Part shown: one piece after another, positions 26,315 to 36,401 of the stretch
Layout: the number at the start of each line of letters is the position of its first letter
Numbering within the stretch: the first letter of the stretch is position 1
Origin: Actinomycetota bacterium
Lineage (GTDB): Bacteria > Actinomycetota > Actinomycetes > Nanopelagicales > Nanopelagicaceae
NCBI GenBank assembly: GCA_016870715.1
Contig: VGAL01000007.1
Location: 1-50,142, forward strand
Direction of reading: 5' to 3'
Length of the DNA: 50,142 nt
Position numbers and translations under genes: made by a program
Notes under the pieces: model-generated
The model's input: the letters and a program-made list of their open reading frames with translations, nothing else
What the model was told of the DNA's origin: nothing
Databases searched by the model: none

Positions 26315-27139
26315 ATGAGCGAGCCCACTCTGTCAGCCGGAGACCCAAGCGCTCCCCTTGGAGTCTTTGATTCTGGAGTCGGCGGGCTCACCGTTGCGCG
26401 TGCGATTTTGGATCAACTTCCTAATGAACCCATTCTCTATATAGGTGATACCGCGCGTGGACCTTATGGACCCCGACCGCTCGCCGAAGTCCGCTCCTTT
26501 GCTCTGGAGATTATGGATAACCTCGTTGCGCAAGGGGTTAAAGCAATCGTGATCGCATGCAACACCGCAAGCGCGGCGATGCTTCGCGACGCTCGCGAGC
26601 GATACAGCATTCCAGTTATCGAAGTGATTCAACCTGCGGTACGCCGTGCAGTGGCTGCTACCCGAAATGGCAAAGTGGGTGTGATTGGCACACAGACCAC
26701 GATTGATTCCCGCGCATATGTGGATGCCTTCGCTGCCGCGCCACATTTACAGATTACTTCTGTGGCATGTCCGCTATTTGTCTCGTATGTCGAACGAGGG
26801 GAAACTTCAGGACGCGAGATTTTGAAGATAGCCCAGGAATATCTCAAACCAATCATCGATGCCGATGTAGATACTTTGGTCTTGGGTTGTACTCACTACC
26901 CATTATTAACTGGAATCATCTCGTATGTCGTTGGCGATAAGGTCACTTTAGTTTCTAGCGCTGAAGAGACTGCGAAAGATCTCTATCGAACTATCGCTGA
27001 TGCAGGCTTAGAGCGACCTGATCATTCGAAACCTCCAACCCATCGATTCTTGGCAACCGGAGATACCCGCACCTTCTCAGCGTTAGCGCGCCGCTTTCTT
27101 GGTCCAGAGGTACGAAGTGTCGATACCCTTATCTTATGA
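26315..27139 (+). CDS. murI: Glutamate racemase
   Basis: Supplies D-glutamate for peptidoglycan. '[16 protein letters not shown]' starts the catalytic domain. The two catalytic Cys are in IACNTASA and LGCTHYPLL, each flanked as expected, and '[13 protein letters not shown]' is conserved. The 274 residues are normal for the family. The stop overlaps rph by four bases (ATGA), so murI, rph and rdgB form one unit, the conserved actinobacterial order downstream of cysM. Confidence 0.96.
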   Translation: MSEPTLSAGDPSAPLGVFDSGVGGLTVARAILDQLPNEPILYIGDTARGPYGPRPLAEVRSFALEIMDNLVAQGVKAIVIACNTASAAMLRDARERYSIPVIEVIQPAVRRAVAATRNGKVGVIGTQTTIDSRAYVDAFAAAPHLQITSVACPLFVSYVERGETSGREILKIAQEYLKPIIDADVDTLVLGCTHYPLLTGIISYVVGDKVTLVSSAEETAKDLYRTIADAGLERPDHSKPPTHRFLATGDTRTFSALARRFLGPEVRSVDTLIL

Positions 27140-27876
27140 GCGCTGATAAAACTCCGATCGATAGCAGAATCGACAGCAGAAGCAGTAATCATCTTCGAGA
27201 TGTTCGATTCACACGAAATTGGTCTGAACATCCAGAGGGGTCAGTGCTCGTCGAGTTTGGTAAGACTCGAGTGCTCTGCACTGCATCATTTACTGAAGGC
27301 GTACCGCGTTGGATGCAAGGGCAAGGCAAAGGGTGGGTAACAGCGGAGTATTCGATGCTGCCACGTGCCACCCATACTCGCTCCGATCGCGAGAGCGTGA
27401 AAGGAAAACTAGGCGGTCGTACTCAGGAGATTTCTCGGTTGATTGGTCGATCATTGAGGTCAATTATTGATATGTCAGCGCTGGGAGAGAACACCATCAT
27501 TATCGATTGCGACGTTCTTCAAGCCGATGGTGGCACGCGAACCGCTGCAATTACTGGAGCATATGTAGCCCTTGCCGATGCAGTGACGTGGGCGATGGCC
27601 ACGGGGATTGTTACGAAGTCTCCAATTACAGATTCTATCGCTGCAATCTCGGTGGGGATTATCGATGGAGTGCCCACTTTAGATTTATGTTACGAAGAGG
27701 ATGTACGAGCCGAAACAGATATGAATGTTGTCTGCACCGGTTCGGGCAAGTTTGTCGAGGTGCAAGGGACTGCCGAACGCGACCCATTTGATCGCGCTCT
27801 TCTGGATAATCTTCTCGATCTCGCCCTGGGTGGTTGCCAGCAGTTAGCGACTTTACAAAAAAAGGCGCTCGCTTAA
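27136..27876 (+). CDS. rph: Ribonuclease PH
   Basis: Phosphorolytic 3'-5' exoribonuclease that trims tRNA 3' ends. The family block '[34 protein letters not shown]' and the phosphate/active-site '[20 protein letters not shown]' are intact, including the catalytic acidic residues. At 246 residues it is typical. A 12-bp duplication (27157-27180) creates the repeated IDSR near the N-terminus, ahead of the folded part. Its start overlaps the murI stop, and its stop directly abuts the rdgB start. Confidence 0.96.
   Translation: MSADKTPIDSRIDSRSSNHLRDVRFTRNWSEHPEGSVLVEFGKTRVLCTASFTEGVPRWMQGQGKGWVTAEYSMLPRATHTRSDRESVKGKLGGRTQEISRLIGRSLRSIIDMSALGENTIIIDCDVLQADGGTRTAAITGAYVALADAVTWAMATGIVTKSPITDSIAAISVGIIDGVPTLDLCYEEDVRAETDMNVVCTGSGKFVEVQGTAERDPFDRALLDNLLDLALGGCQQLATLQKKALA
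27157..27180 (+). repeat. 12-bp tandem duplication in rph N-terminus
   Basis: ATCGATAGCAGA (27157-27168) is followed by ATCGACAGCAGA (27169-27180). It is in frame and adds four residues. Confidence 0.85.
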
Positions 27877-28482
27877 GTGCAGATAGTTCTTGCAACGAGA
27901 AATAAAGGGAAAATCAAGGAGCTTGAGCGGATTTTCGCTGAAGAACTGCCGGATGTTCACCTTTTAGGAACTGACAGCTTTCCCGGCTTGGCCGATGTTC
28001 AAGAGACAGAAGATTCCTTCGAGGGGAATGCGCTACTAAAAGCTAAAGCAGTCTCTGACTTCACTCATCTTCCGGCAATTGCCGATGACAGCGGCCTAGC
28101 AGTTGACCATCTTGCAGGAGCGCCGGGAATCTACTCTGCGCGCTATAGCGGGATTCACGGTGATGATGAAGCAAATCTCCAAAAAGTTCTTCGCGAGATG
28201 GAGGGCGTGAGTAATCGCCGCGCCCAATTCGTCTGTGCTGCTGCATTCGCAGCGCCCAATGGTTACACACATGTTTTGCGCGCACAGATGGAAGGAGCAT
28301 TGATAACAGAGCCTCGCGGTGAGAATGGTTTTGGTTATGACCCGATTTTTCTGCCGAGTGGGTATCTCCAGACCACAGGTGAAATGGCGCCAGAGTTGAA
28401 GGATTTAATTAGTCATAGAGGGAAAGCGATGCGCGCACTGGCTCATCTGATTTCTCAGGAGCAAGAGAAGTGGCGAAACTAA
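27877..28482 (+). CDS. rdgB: dITP/XTP pyrophosphatase (RdgB/HAM1)
   Basis: Housekeeping nucleotide pyrophosphatase that removes non-canonical purine triphosphates. The N-terminal 'IVLATRNKGKIKELERIF' is the family nucleotide-binding start; 'ADDSGLAVDHLAGAPGIYSARYSG' is the active-site block; 'GENGFGYDPIFLP' and 'SHRGKAMRAL' complete the signature. The GTG start at 27877 follows the rph stop without a gap. The 201 residues are normal. Confidence 0.96.
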   Translation: MQIVLATRNKGKIKELERIFAEELPDVHLLGTDSFPGLADVQETEDSFEGNALLKAKAVSDFTHLPAIADDSGLAVDHLAGAPGIYSARYSGIHGDDEANLQKVLREMEGVSNRRAQFVCAAAFAAPNGYTHVLRAQMEGALITEPRGENGFGYDPIFLPSGYLQTTGEMAPELKDLISHRGKAMRALAHLISQEQEKWRN

Positions 28483-28497
28483 ATCTAGTTAAATCAA

Positions 28498-29715
28498 TTA
28501 GAGCCGCTCGAACTTTCGCACTTCAGGAAAGAGCAATGAGAAGAGAATTGCGATTACGACTAAGAGGGCAGCCCCGTTTAATGTGAACTCCACGCCAAAC
28601 TTATCTGCCAACGGTCCAGCAAGCGCCAAGCCCACTGGTCTGAAAAGCATCACGATTACTCCGTCGTAAGCGGCTACGCGCGATAGCGCTTCTCGAGGGA
28701 TTCTGGTTTGGAGCGCGGTATCCCAAATAGTCTTCCAAAGATCAAAGACCACACCCCAGACAAATGCCGCCACAATAATCACCCAGAGTGGTTGCGGTTT
28801 GGCAATAGTCCAAATATAAATCGCAAGAAAGACTGTTAGGCCCATCATGGTGAACATTGGATACTTAGGGTGGAATCTCATCGCTACCAATGAACCAACG
28901 ATGAGCCCAACTGATACCGCAGTGAGGACCATCGACCAGGATTTCGCTCCATCAAACTTCTCTTTTGCAACAAGAGGGCCCAAGACATTCTCTCCTGCCG
29001 CCCAGGACATCACGATGAAGGCAAAGCAGATATCGATGACTACTAGCCAGCGAAAGGAGGTGAATACTCGCCATCCTTCTTTGAGATCGTGTAAGACAGT
29101 GTTCTCGACTATCTCCATCGGTGGAGTTACATGCTTGAAGGTGTAGACGACTATTCCGGCAATAAGAAAAGTTGCTGCATCAACTGCAAGTGCGAAGGTA
29201 CTTCCGATGGTACTTACAAGAATGCCAGCGAGCGCAGCACCAAAGATGAGCGCCGAGTTAGAGAACATGTTGTTTAGAGCATTAGCTTTTTGCAGGGCTT
29301 GATTCGGTAGCAGTGCAGGGAGTACGCCATGAAATGCCGGCCACCATATTCCGAGGAGTAATCCGCACCCGACATTTACGATGACAAAGACCCAGAATGG
29401 CACATTTCCGGAGGCAAAAAATGAAACCTGGAAAAAGAGCAAAAGCGCAGTGATGATGTCGCCGTATGCAATCCATTTGGCTCTTCCATATCTATCAGCG
29501 ATGACACCACCAAAGGGGAACATGATCAACAACGCGACGGTGTTAATTCCAAGAATCGTGCCGAGCAGAGTTGCACTTCCATTGGGGAGATCAAGAACCG
29601 CAAAGGCCAGTGCAACTGGCGCCATTCCATTTCCAACATTGGAGACAAAGCGTGCGAAGTAGAAACGTCCTACATATTTCTCTTTGACTAATTCTTGTAG
29701 CTTCACCAGCGTCAA
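28498..29715 (-). CDS. MFS transporter
   Basis: Major facilitator superfamily membrane protein of 405 residues with about 11-12 helices. The loop motif FGGVIADRYGRAKW between helices 2 and 3 is the MFS motif A. The overall pattern (FARFVSNVGNGMAPVALAFAVLDL at the start) resembles EntS/MFS_3-type exporters, so drug, siderophore or metabolite efflux is possible but the substrate is unknown. The start is TTG 29715 or GTG 29706. It lies on the minus strand, 8 nt downstream of the tRNA-Leu gene and convergent with rdgB (16-nt gap). Confidence 0.88.
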   Translation of the reverse strand: MTLVKLQELVKEKYVGRFYFARFVSNVGNGMAPVALAFAVLDLPNGSATLLGTILGINTVALLIMFPFGGVIADRYGRAKWIAYGDIITALLLFFQVSFFASGNVPFWVFVIVNVGCGLLLGIWWPAFHGVLPALLPNQALQKANALNNMFSNSALIFGAALAGILVSTIGSTFALAVDAATFLIAGIVVYTFKHVTPPMEIVENTVLHDLKEGWRVFTSFRWLVVIDICFAFIVMSWAAGENVLGPLVAKEKFDGAKSWSMVLTAVSVGLIVGSLVAMRFHPKYPMFTMMGLTVFLAIYIWTIAKPQPLWVIIVAAFVWGVVFDLWKTIWDTALQTRIPREALSRVAAYDGVIVMLFRPVGLALAGPLADKFGVEFTLNGAALLVVIAILFSLLFPEVRKFERL

Positions 29716-29722
29716 TCCAATC

Positions 29723-29806
29723 TGGTGCGGGAGGTGGGACTTGAACCCACACGACCGAAGTCACAGGTTCCTAAGACCTGCGTGTCTGCCATTTCACCAC
29801 TCCCGC
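29723..29806 (-). tRNA. tRNA-Leu (anticodon UAG)
   Basis: Read on the minus strand, GCGGGAG (29806-29800) pairs with CTCCCGC; the T-loop TTCAAGT is flanked by GTGGG and CCCAC. The anticodon loop CTTAGGA places UAG at 29773-29771, and a variable arm of class II size follows. CCA is encoded (29725-29723). It reads CUA and possibly other CUN Leu codons. Confidence 0.95.
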
Positions 29807-29830
29807 CTGAGATAAGTGGCGTGTTACCTG

Positions 29831-29857
29831 GCTAAGGGTAAGGCCGATACCCTTAGC
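29831..29857 (+). promoter_or_regulatory. Perfect 10-bp hairpin at the argS start region
   Basis: GCTAAGGGTA (29831-29840), a seven-base loop AGGCCGA, then TACCCTTAGC (29848-29857). The hairpin ends three bases before the proposed argS GTG (29861), and its purine-rich strand and loop are the only Shine-Dalgarno-like sequence nearby. There is no T-run, so it is not a simple terminator. Confidence 0.6.
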
Positions 29858-29860
29858 GGT

Positions 29861-31534
29861 GTGAATCCGGCGGAGCTATCTCGGGCGATATTGGGCGCGA
29901 TCTCGGAATTTTGCGCCACTTCTGGCCAGGATTTCGGCGCTCTATCCGAACACCTTCCGCTCGAGCTTCCCTTGGAGCGACCTAAGAATCGGGAGCATGG
30001 GGATTATGCGAGCTCCATCGCCCTCCAGTTGGCGAAATCTGCTGGACGGAACCCCCGCGAATTAGCAATAACCTTTGCTCCCCTTATTCACGCACTGCCG
30101 GGAGTAGCAAAGGTGGAGATTGCTGGTCCCGGTTTTCTCAACATCACCCTCGCCCAAGGAGCCCAAGGTGCGATTGTCCGCGAGGTACTTACGCAAGGAG
30201 CGCGCTATGGATATGGCGATGCGCTTGCTGGCTTAACTATCAATTTGGAATTCATCAGCGCTAATCCGACCGGACCACTTCATCTTGGTCATACTCGTTG
30301 GGCTGCAGTTGGAGATTCCATTGCTCGCGTCTTGATTGCAGCGGGTGCACGCGTCACGCGCGAGTTCTACATCAATGATCGCGGCACTCAAATGGATTTA
30401 TTCGCGGCGTCACTTCATGCGGCAGCACATGGATTACCTACTCCAGAGAATGGCTATCACGGTGGCTACATCAATGAACTTGCACAATTGATTGTCGCTA
30501 ACAATCCATCTATCTTGAATTTAAGTGGTGAGGATGCGATTGCGGCATTCAAAGAAGCTGGATACACTTGGCAGTTGCAAGAACAGAGAGATGTTCTCGA
30601 TAAATTCGGAACGCACTTTGATGTCTGGTACTCCGAAAAGTCGCTCCATGATTCCGGAGCCGTATCTACCGTTGCGCAACGTCTCGAAGAGAAGGGACAT
30701 ATTTTTCATGCAGATGGCGCGGTCTGGTTACGAACCACAGATTTTGGTGATGATAAAGATCGGGTATTAGTGAAGGCAGATGGGGAGCTGACCTATTTCA
30801 CTTCGGATACTGCTTACTATCTTGATAAACGCTCTCGTGGATTTAATCTATGTATCTACCTCTTAGGGGCAGATCATCATGGATATGTTGGGCGCCTTAA
30901 AGCCTTAGTTGCCTGCGCTGGGGATGATCCTGAAAAGAACATCGAAGTGCTTATCGGACAGATGGTGAAAATCTTTGAAAATGGAGAGGAAATCAAACTC
31001 TCAAAACGTGCTGGAACAATCATCACGTTGGAAGAGTTGGTAGAGAAGGTTGGCGTAGATGCTGCCCGATATACGTTGAGCAGATATCCAACAGATACCC
31101 CATTAACTCTTGATGTCGATGTATTGAAGAAGCATTCCAATGACAATCCGGTCTATTACGTGCAGTATGCACATGCGCGTATCAGCGCGCTATTGCGAAA
31201 TGCGAAGGATTTGGGTGTCTCTCTAGAAGTTGCGGATTTCCAAGAAGAACTCCTCATTCATGAACGTGAGAATGAACTGGCTGGTGCCATCGCACAATTC
31301 CCACAGGTTGTGCTCACAGCGGCACATGTTCGTGGCCCACATAAAGTCGCCCGATACCTTGAGGAAATTGCCGGCCTCTATCACCGTTTTTATAACGACT
31401 GTCGAGTGCTACCAATGGGAGAAGAGAAACCCGCCGCACTCCATAGCTCGCGCGCGTTACTCTGTACTGCAACTAGGCAGGTACTTGCCAACGGACTGGA
31501 TCTACTTGGCGTGAGCGCACCGGAGCGAATGTGA
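29861..31534 (+). CDS. argS: Arginyl-tRNA synthetase
   Basis: Charges tRNA-Arg. The HIGH signature appears as ANPTGPLHLGHTRWA, and the KMSKS region as EIKLSKRAGTIITLEELVE; 'YINDRGTQMD' is the class-I ArgRS motif. The N-terminal additional domain and C-terminal anticodon-binding helices ending LDLLGVSAPERM are complete. The length is 557 residues from GTG 29861; an in-frame GTG at 29816 would add 15 residues with no family similarity (MACYLAKGKADTLSG) and would run through the hairpin. The stop overlaps lysA by one base. Confidence 0.94.
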   Translation: MNPAELSRAILGAISEFCATSGQDFGALSEHLPLELPLERPKNREHGDYASSIALQLAKSAGRNPRELAITFAPLIHALPGVAKVEIAGPGFLNITLAQGAQGAIVREVLTQGARYGYGDALAGLTINLEFISANPTGPLHLGHTRWAAVGDSIARVLIAAGARVTREFYINDRGTQMDLFAASLHAAAHGLPTPENGYHGGYINELAQLIVANNPSILNLSGEDAIAAFKEAGYTWQLQEQRDVLDKFGTHFDVWYSEKSLHDSGAVSTVAQRLEEKGHIFHADGAVWLRTTDFGDDKDRVLVKADGELTYFTSDTAYYLDKRSRGFNLCIYLLGADHHGYVGRLKALVACAGDDPEKNIEVLIGQMVKIFENGEEIKLSKRAGTIITLEELVEKVGVDAARYTLSRYPTDTPLTLDVDVLKKHSNDNPVYYVQYAHARISALLRNAKDLGVSLEVADFQEELLIHERENELAGAIAQFPQVVLTAAHVRGPHKVARYLEEIAGLYHRFYNDCRVLPMGEEKPAALHSSRALLCTATRQVLANGLDLLGVSAPERM

Positions 31535-32889
31535 TGGCCGATGAGAATCGATCAAATAAGTTGAACGGATTGATTTGGCCTGCCACTGCGAAGTGCGATG
31601 AGAAGACTGGCGAACTCTCGATTGGTGGCATGAAGGCATCCGAGTTGATTAAGCAATTTGGCACCCCAGCCTTCATCTTGGATGAATCAGATTTCCGCGC
31701 TCGGGCAGAAACCTTTCGCGATGCAATTCATAAGTTCTTTGGAGCTGATGCCGAGGTCTACTACGCGAGTAAGGCATTCACCTCAGTGGCGACATGTAAA
31801 TGGCTTGAAGCCGATGGCGTGAACCTTGATGTATGTACAGGGGGAGAGTTGGCTCTGGCGTTAGCTGCCAATTTCCCACCGAATCGAATTGAAGTTCATG
31901 GAAATAACAAGTCAGTGGCGGAAATTGAAGAGGCTATACAAGTAGGGGTGCGGTACATCGTTGCCGATTCACTTATTGAACTTGATCGTATCAATTCAAT
32001 CGCTGGGCGCCTTGGGAAAAGGCAATCAATCCTCCTCCGACTCACTCCTGGGATTTCGGCGCACACTCATGAATCTATTGCGACAGCGCATGAAGATGTG
32101 AAATTTGGTTTCTCTATTGCAAGTGGCGCTGCAATGCTTGCAGCGGTAACTGCTATAAATAGAGAGCACCTCATTCTTGAAGGCGTACATTGCCATATTG
32201 GTTCACAGATCTTTGATGATTCTGGGTTCATACTCGCAATCGAGCGCCTCATCAAATTTATCGCTGAGGTAAAAAAGTCTCACGGCGTTGAACTTCATCA
32301 CTTAAATTTTGGTGGCGGCTTCGGAATCGCATATACAGATTTAGATGACCCGATGGATATTCATCATGTGCTCCAGAAGATTCACGAGGCACTTGTTGCA
32401 CAATGTGAGAAGAACGAGATCGCGATGCCGACCATCGCAATCGAACCAGGTCGAGCAATAGCTGGTCCTGCGATGGTGACGTTGTATGAAGTAGGCACAG
32501 TTAAAGATGTGGTTTTAGAGGATGGCAAAACCCGCACATACATCTCCGTCGATGGCGGCATGAGCGATAACATCCGGCCATCCCTGTATGGCGCTGAGCA
32601 CATCGCACTGTTAGCCAATCGAATCTCTAATGCTCCGACTGCACCATCTCGTGTAGTTGGTAAACATTGCGAGACTGGGGACATCGTCATTCGTGACATC
32701 GCGCTCCCCAGTGACATCGTTCCTGGAGATGTATTGGCCATACCGGCAACGGGCGCTTACGGCAGAAGCATGGCAAGTAATTACAACCATATTCTCCGAC
32801 CACCAGTGATCGCCGTTCGCGATGGTGTGGCAAAGACCATTATTCGCCGCGAGAAAATCTCAGATTTGCTCGCCCTTGAAGAGGGATAG
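31534..32889 (+). CDS. lysA: Diaminopimelate decarboxylase
   Basis: PLP enzyme for the last step of lysine biosynthesis. The PLP Lys is in YYASKAFTSVATCKW; 'LEGVHCHIGSQIFD', 'LNFGGGFGIAY' and 'IEPGRAIAGPA' are family motifs, and the catalytic Cys lies in KHCETGD. The 451 residues are normal. ATG 31534 overlaps the argS stop. The order argS-lysA-hom-thrC-thrB is the standard actinobacterial aspartate-family operon. Confidence 0.96.
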   Translation: MADENRSNKLNGLIWPATAKCDEKTGELSIGGMKASELIKQFGTPAFILDESDFRARAETFRDAIHKFFGADAEVYYASKAFTSVATCKWLEADGVNLDVCTGGELALALAANFPPNRIEVHGNNKSVAEIEEAIQVGVRYIVADSLIELDRINSIAGRLGKRQSILLRLTPGISAHTHESIATAHEDVKFGFSIASGAAMLAAVTAINREHLILEGVHCHIGSQIFDDSGFILAIERLIKFIAEVKKSHGVELHHLNFGGGFGIAYTDLDDPMDIHHVLQKIHEALVAQCEKNEIAMPTIAIEPGRAIAGPAMVTLYEVGTVKDVVLEDGKTRTYISVDGGMSDNIRPSLYGAEHIALLANRISNAPTAPSRVVGKHCETGDIVIRDIALPSDIVPGDVLAIPATGAYGRSMASNYNHILRPPVIAVRDGVAKTIIRREKISDLLALEEG

Positions 32890-32936
32890 CCGCTCGGATT
32901 CCTCGAGGTAGCCCCTTAATGTGGGAGAGTTAGACA

Positions 32937-34247
32937 ATGGAAAGCCGCTCAGCACGCGATTGCATCGCTATCGCCCTGCTCGGCGCAGGATCAGTGGGAA
33001 GTAATGTCGCTGCCCAGCTAGTTGCGGGCCATGATGACCTGGCGGCGCGTGCGGGAGCGGAACTGAAATTAGTTGCTGTTGCCGTCAATGATGGCAAGAA
33101 AGCACGACCTGAACTCGAACGAGCGGGCGTAAAAGTCACAACAGATGCCCATGCCTTAGTGAACGACCCTGCTATAGATGTCGTCATCGAGGTAATAGGT
33201 GGCATCGAACCAGCGCGCACTCTCATTCTTGACGCTTTAAATTCTGGCAAATCAGTGGTGACCGCTAATAAAGCGTTATTGGCTCAACATGGTGGTGAGT
33301 TATTCGAGGCAGCAGCAAAGAATAATGTCGACCTCTATTTCGAAGCAGCGGTTGCTGGTGCTATCCCAATTATTCGTCCACTGCGCGACTCACTCGCTGG
33401 AGATCATGTTGCTCGTGTGATGGGCATTGTGAATGGAACTACAAATTTCATTCTTAGTCAGATGTCTAACCATGGAATCTCTTTTGAGGCTGCTCTCAAA
33501 GAGGCGCAGTCGCTTGGTTATGCGGAGGCAGATCCCACAGCAGATGTCGAGGGTTTCGATGCAGCAGCTAAAGCATCGATACTTGCGAGCCTAGCGTTCC
33601 ACTCTCGAGTAAGTGGTAGCGATGTTTATCGAGAGGGAATCTCTGAAATCACAGCAGACATCGTTCGTATTGCTGCTGAGATGGAACATGTTGTGAAATT
33701 ATTAGCAATCGCAGAGCTGACTCGCGATGGGAAAATTGCAGTACGAGTACATCCGGCTCTCATTCCCAATGCACACCCACTCGCAGCAGTTCGAGATTCC
33801 TTTAATGCAGTCTTCGTGGAAGCAGAAGCTGCTGGCGAGTTAATGTTCTATGGACGTGGTGCAGGGGGCGCTCCTACCGCCTCTGCCGTGTTGGGCGATT
33901 TAGTGGCAGTCGCGCGCCACAGAGTAATTGGTGGCTTGGGACCACAAGAGAGTACTTACGCGGAACGTGAGATTGCGCCAATGGGGCAGACGCTTACTCG
34001 CTACTTGATTCGCCTCAATGTCAACGATCGTCCAGGTGTACTCGCATCGGTTGCAAATGTCTTCTCTTCACATTCAGTCTCGATCCAAACTGTTCGTCAG
34101 GATGGTCGCGGCGCGCAAGCAGAGTTGATTGTGGTCACACACACCGCATCTGATACCGCGCTCGCTGAGACAGTGGAAGGCTTGCGAAAGTTAGATACCG
34201 TTCGCTCAGTCGAGAGCGTTATTCGAGTCGAAGGTGGCAACTTCTAA
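32937..34247 (+). CDS. hom: Homoserine dehydrogenase
   Basis: Reduces aspartate semialdehyde to homoserine, the branch to threonine and methionine. The N-terminal NAD(P) site is [14 protein letters not shown]; the catalytic region includes '[14 protein letters not shown]' and '[28 protein letters not shown]'. A C-terminal ACT domain ([20 protein letters not shown]) suggests threonine feedback. The 436 residues match actinobacterial enzymes. The gap after lysA (47 nt) holds no terminator. The stop overlaps thrC by one base. Confidence 0.96.
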   Translation: MESRSARDCIAIALLGAGSVGSNVAAQLVAGHDDLAARAGAELKLVAVAVNDGKKARPELERAGVKVTTDAHALVNDPAIDVVIEVIGGIEPARTLILDALNSGKSVVTANKALLAQHGGELFEAAAKNNVDLYFEAAVAGAIPIIRPLRDSLAGDHVARVMGIVNGTTNFILSQMSNHGISFEAALKEAQSLGYAEADPTADVEGFDAAAKASILASLAFHSRVSGSDVYREGISEITADIVRIAAEMEHVVKLLAIAELTRDGKIAVRVHPALIPNAHPLAAVRDSFNAVFVEAEAAGELMFYGRGAGGAPTASAVLGDLVAVARHRVIGGLGPQESTYAEREIAPMGQTLTRYLIRLNVNDRPGVLASVANVFSSHSVSIQTVRQDGRGAQAELIVVTHTASDTALAETVEGLRKLDTVRSVESVIRVEGGNF

Positions 34248-35320
34248 TGTTTGGAAAGAAACAAGCGCGACCCTGGCGTGGAGTTATTAATGAGTATCGC
34301 CATCGACTTCCAGTTTCTGCGCAGACTCCGATATTCACTCTCAATGAGGGGGGCACTCCACTTGTGTATGCCTGTGTCCTCTCGGAGATGTTGGATGGAG
34401 AGGTGTGGGTCAAGGTAGAAGGTTCAAATCCCACTGGTTCTTTCAAAGATCGCGGCATGACGTTGGCGATGAGCAAAGCAGCAGAAGATGGCGCCAAAGT
34501 TGTGGTCTGCGCATCAACGGGTAATACCAGCGCTAGCGCAGCCGCTTATGCGACAAAAGCAGGGATGATTCCTGCGGTATTGGTTCCACAAGGAAAGATT
34601 GCGATGGGCAAGTTAGCGCAAGCTGTCATCCATGGCGCGAAGTTGCTACAAGTAGACGGTAATTTCGACGATTGCCTCACTCTTGCTCGACAATTAGCAG
34701 AGAATTATCCGGTCGCACTTGTGAACTCGGTTAATCCATATCGTCTTCAAGGTCAGAAGACCGCGGCATTTGAAATCATCGATTCGCTGGGATTCGCACC
34801 TGATATACATGCGCTTCCTGTGGGCAATGCCGGCAATATCACCGCATATTGGATGGGTTATCAGGAATACCATCGCGATCGGGTTGCTAGGTCATTGCCA
34901 GAGATGTGGGGATTCCAAGCAGAAGGCGCAGCGCCAATCGTTCGCGGCGCAATTGTCGACAAGCCTGAGACTATTGCTACGGCGATTCGCATTGGGAATC
35001 CCGCATCATGGAAAGAGGCAGAGGCTGCGCGCGATCAGTCAGGGGGTCGTATTGATTCTGTTACCGATGAAGAGATTTTGAGCGCGTATCGCTTGATTGC
35101 AGGGCGTGAGGGAATCTTCTGTGAACCATCATCAGCCGCAGGCCTTGCTGGTCTACTCAAGATGAAGGCGGCAGGTGCGCTTCCTCGGGAGAAGAAAATT
35201 GTTATTACGGTGACGGGCAATGGATTAAAGGATGTGCAATGGGCTCTCGAAGGCTCGGCTGACCCTATTGTTATCCCTGTCTCGCTCAGCCAAGCCGCTA
35301 AAGTTTTGGAGCTATCCTGA
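34247..35320 (+). CDS. thrC: Threonine synthase
   Basis: Converts O-phosphohomoserine to threonine with PLP. The PLP Lys is in [14 protein letters not shown]; '[14 protein letters not shown]' and 'LPVGNAGNI' are the substrate and phosphate-binding loops. At 357 residues it is the shorter actinobacterial type. One-base overlaps at both ends (TAATG and TGATG) imply tight translational coupling to hom and thrB. Confidence 0.96.
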   Translation: MFGKKQARPWRGVINEYRHRLPVSAQTPIFTLNEGGTPLVYACVLSEMLDGEVWVKVEGSNPTGSFKDRGMTLAMSKAAEDGAKVVVCASTGNTSASAAAYATKAGMIPAVLVPQGKIAMGKLAQAVIHGAKLLQVDGNFDDCLTLARQLAENYPVALVNSVNPYRLQGQKTAAFEIIDSLGFAPDIHALPVGNAGNITAYWMGYQEYHRDRVARSLPEMWGFQAEGAAPIVRGAIVDKPETIATAIRIGNPASWKEAEAARDQSGGRIDSVTDEEILSAYRLIAGREGIFCEPSSAAGLAGLLKMKAAGALPREKKIVITVTGNGLKDVQWALEGSADPIVIPVSLSQAAKVLELS

Positions 35321-36252
35321 TGGTCTCTCGCCCAACATTTCGCGCGACTCCGGTGACTATTCGCGTTCCTGCTACCAGTGCAAATCTTGGCGCCGGATTT
35401 GATTGCCTGGGACTTGCATTGGAAATCTACGATGGTTATGCGGCACAAGTTCTTGATGAACCAGGGCTAGATGTAGAGATCGCTGGCGAAGGTGCAGAGA
35501 CCTTACGTAAAGATGAGAAGAATCTCGTCGTTGCCTCTATGAATGCAGCCTTCGATCACATGGGCGGACGTCCACGAGGCCTGGCGCTGCGCGCACTCAA
35601 TGCGATACCTCATGGCAGAGGCTTGGGTTCCTCGTCGAGTGCGATTATTGGTGGACTTGTATTGGCTCGCTCTCTTGTAATCTCTGGAACGGAGCGACTC
35701 AACGATAGCGATTTGCTTGCATTAGCGACTGAGATCGAAGGGCATTCAGATAACGTCGCAGCAGCATTTCATGGCGGGGCAACCATCGCATGGGTTGAAG
35801 ATGGTTCTGGGAGAGCGATTTCAATCCCAGTAGATCTGCGAATTATGGCTATTGCATTTATTCCCACCAAAGCAGGAGAGGTTGCAACGAAGAAGGCTCG
35901 CGCTCTTTTGCCAGAGTCAGTGCCTCATATTGATGCTGCAGTCAACATCTCGAGAAGCACATTGATGGTGGAGGCGCTCTCAAGAAAACCAGAATTGCTT
36001 TTCGCGGGAACAGAAGATCGAATCCATCAGTTCTATCGACAAAGTCAGATGCCAAAGAGTTATGAATTAATGACCACGTTGCGCGAAGCCGGTGTCGCCG
36101 CTTTCATCTCAGGCTCTGGTCCCACAGTTCTTGCCCTTCACTATGGATCTGTTGCTGACGCTCAGGAAATTGCACGAGCAGGGGAGGGCGCGTTCACCAG
36201 TCAGATCGTTGGCGTGAGCGCCAAAGGGGCCCACAATCTCGATTTGCGCTAG
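35320..36252 (+). CDS. thrB: Homoserine kinase
   Basis: GHMP-family kinase that phosphorylates homoserine. The N-terminal 'VRVPATSANLGAGFDCLGLALE'-like region begins the fold (the residue order here is IRVPATSANLGAGFDCLG), the ATP-binding loop is IPHGRGLGSSSSAI, and the C-terminal 'FISGSGPTVLAL' is the third GHMP motif. At 310 residues it is normal. It is the last gene of the threonine block, with a small GC hairpin (36288-36301) in the 149-nt gap before rho. Confidence 0.95.
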   Translation: MVSRPTFRATPVTIRVPATSANLGAGFDCLGLALEIYDGYAAQVLDEPGLDVEIAGEGAETLRKDEKNLVVASMNAAFDHMGGRPRGLALRALNAIPHGRGLGSSSSAIIGGLVLARSLVISGTERLNDSDLLALATEIEGHSDNVAAAFHGGATIAWVEDGSGRAISIPVDLRIMAIAFIPTKAGEVATKKARALLPESVPHIDAAVNISRSTLMVEALSRKPELLFAGTEDRIHQFYRQSQMPKSYELMTTLREAGVAAFISGSGPTVLALHYGSVADAQEIARAGEGAFTSQIVGVSAKGAHNLDLR

Positions 36253-36401
36253 CCCCAAGGGGAGGTGTTACTCTTCTCCCATCGCCAGGGGATTTTTCCC
36301 CGAACTTACATAGAGCGATTAACTGATTTCCTTCTCAATTTTTCCCAATCATTGCGAATTGCGAAATCACAGTGAAACTACATCAACATGAATGAGGCAT
36401 A

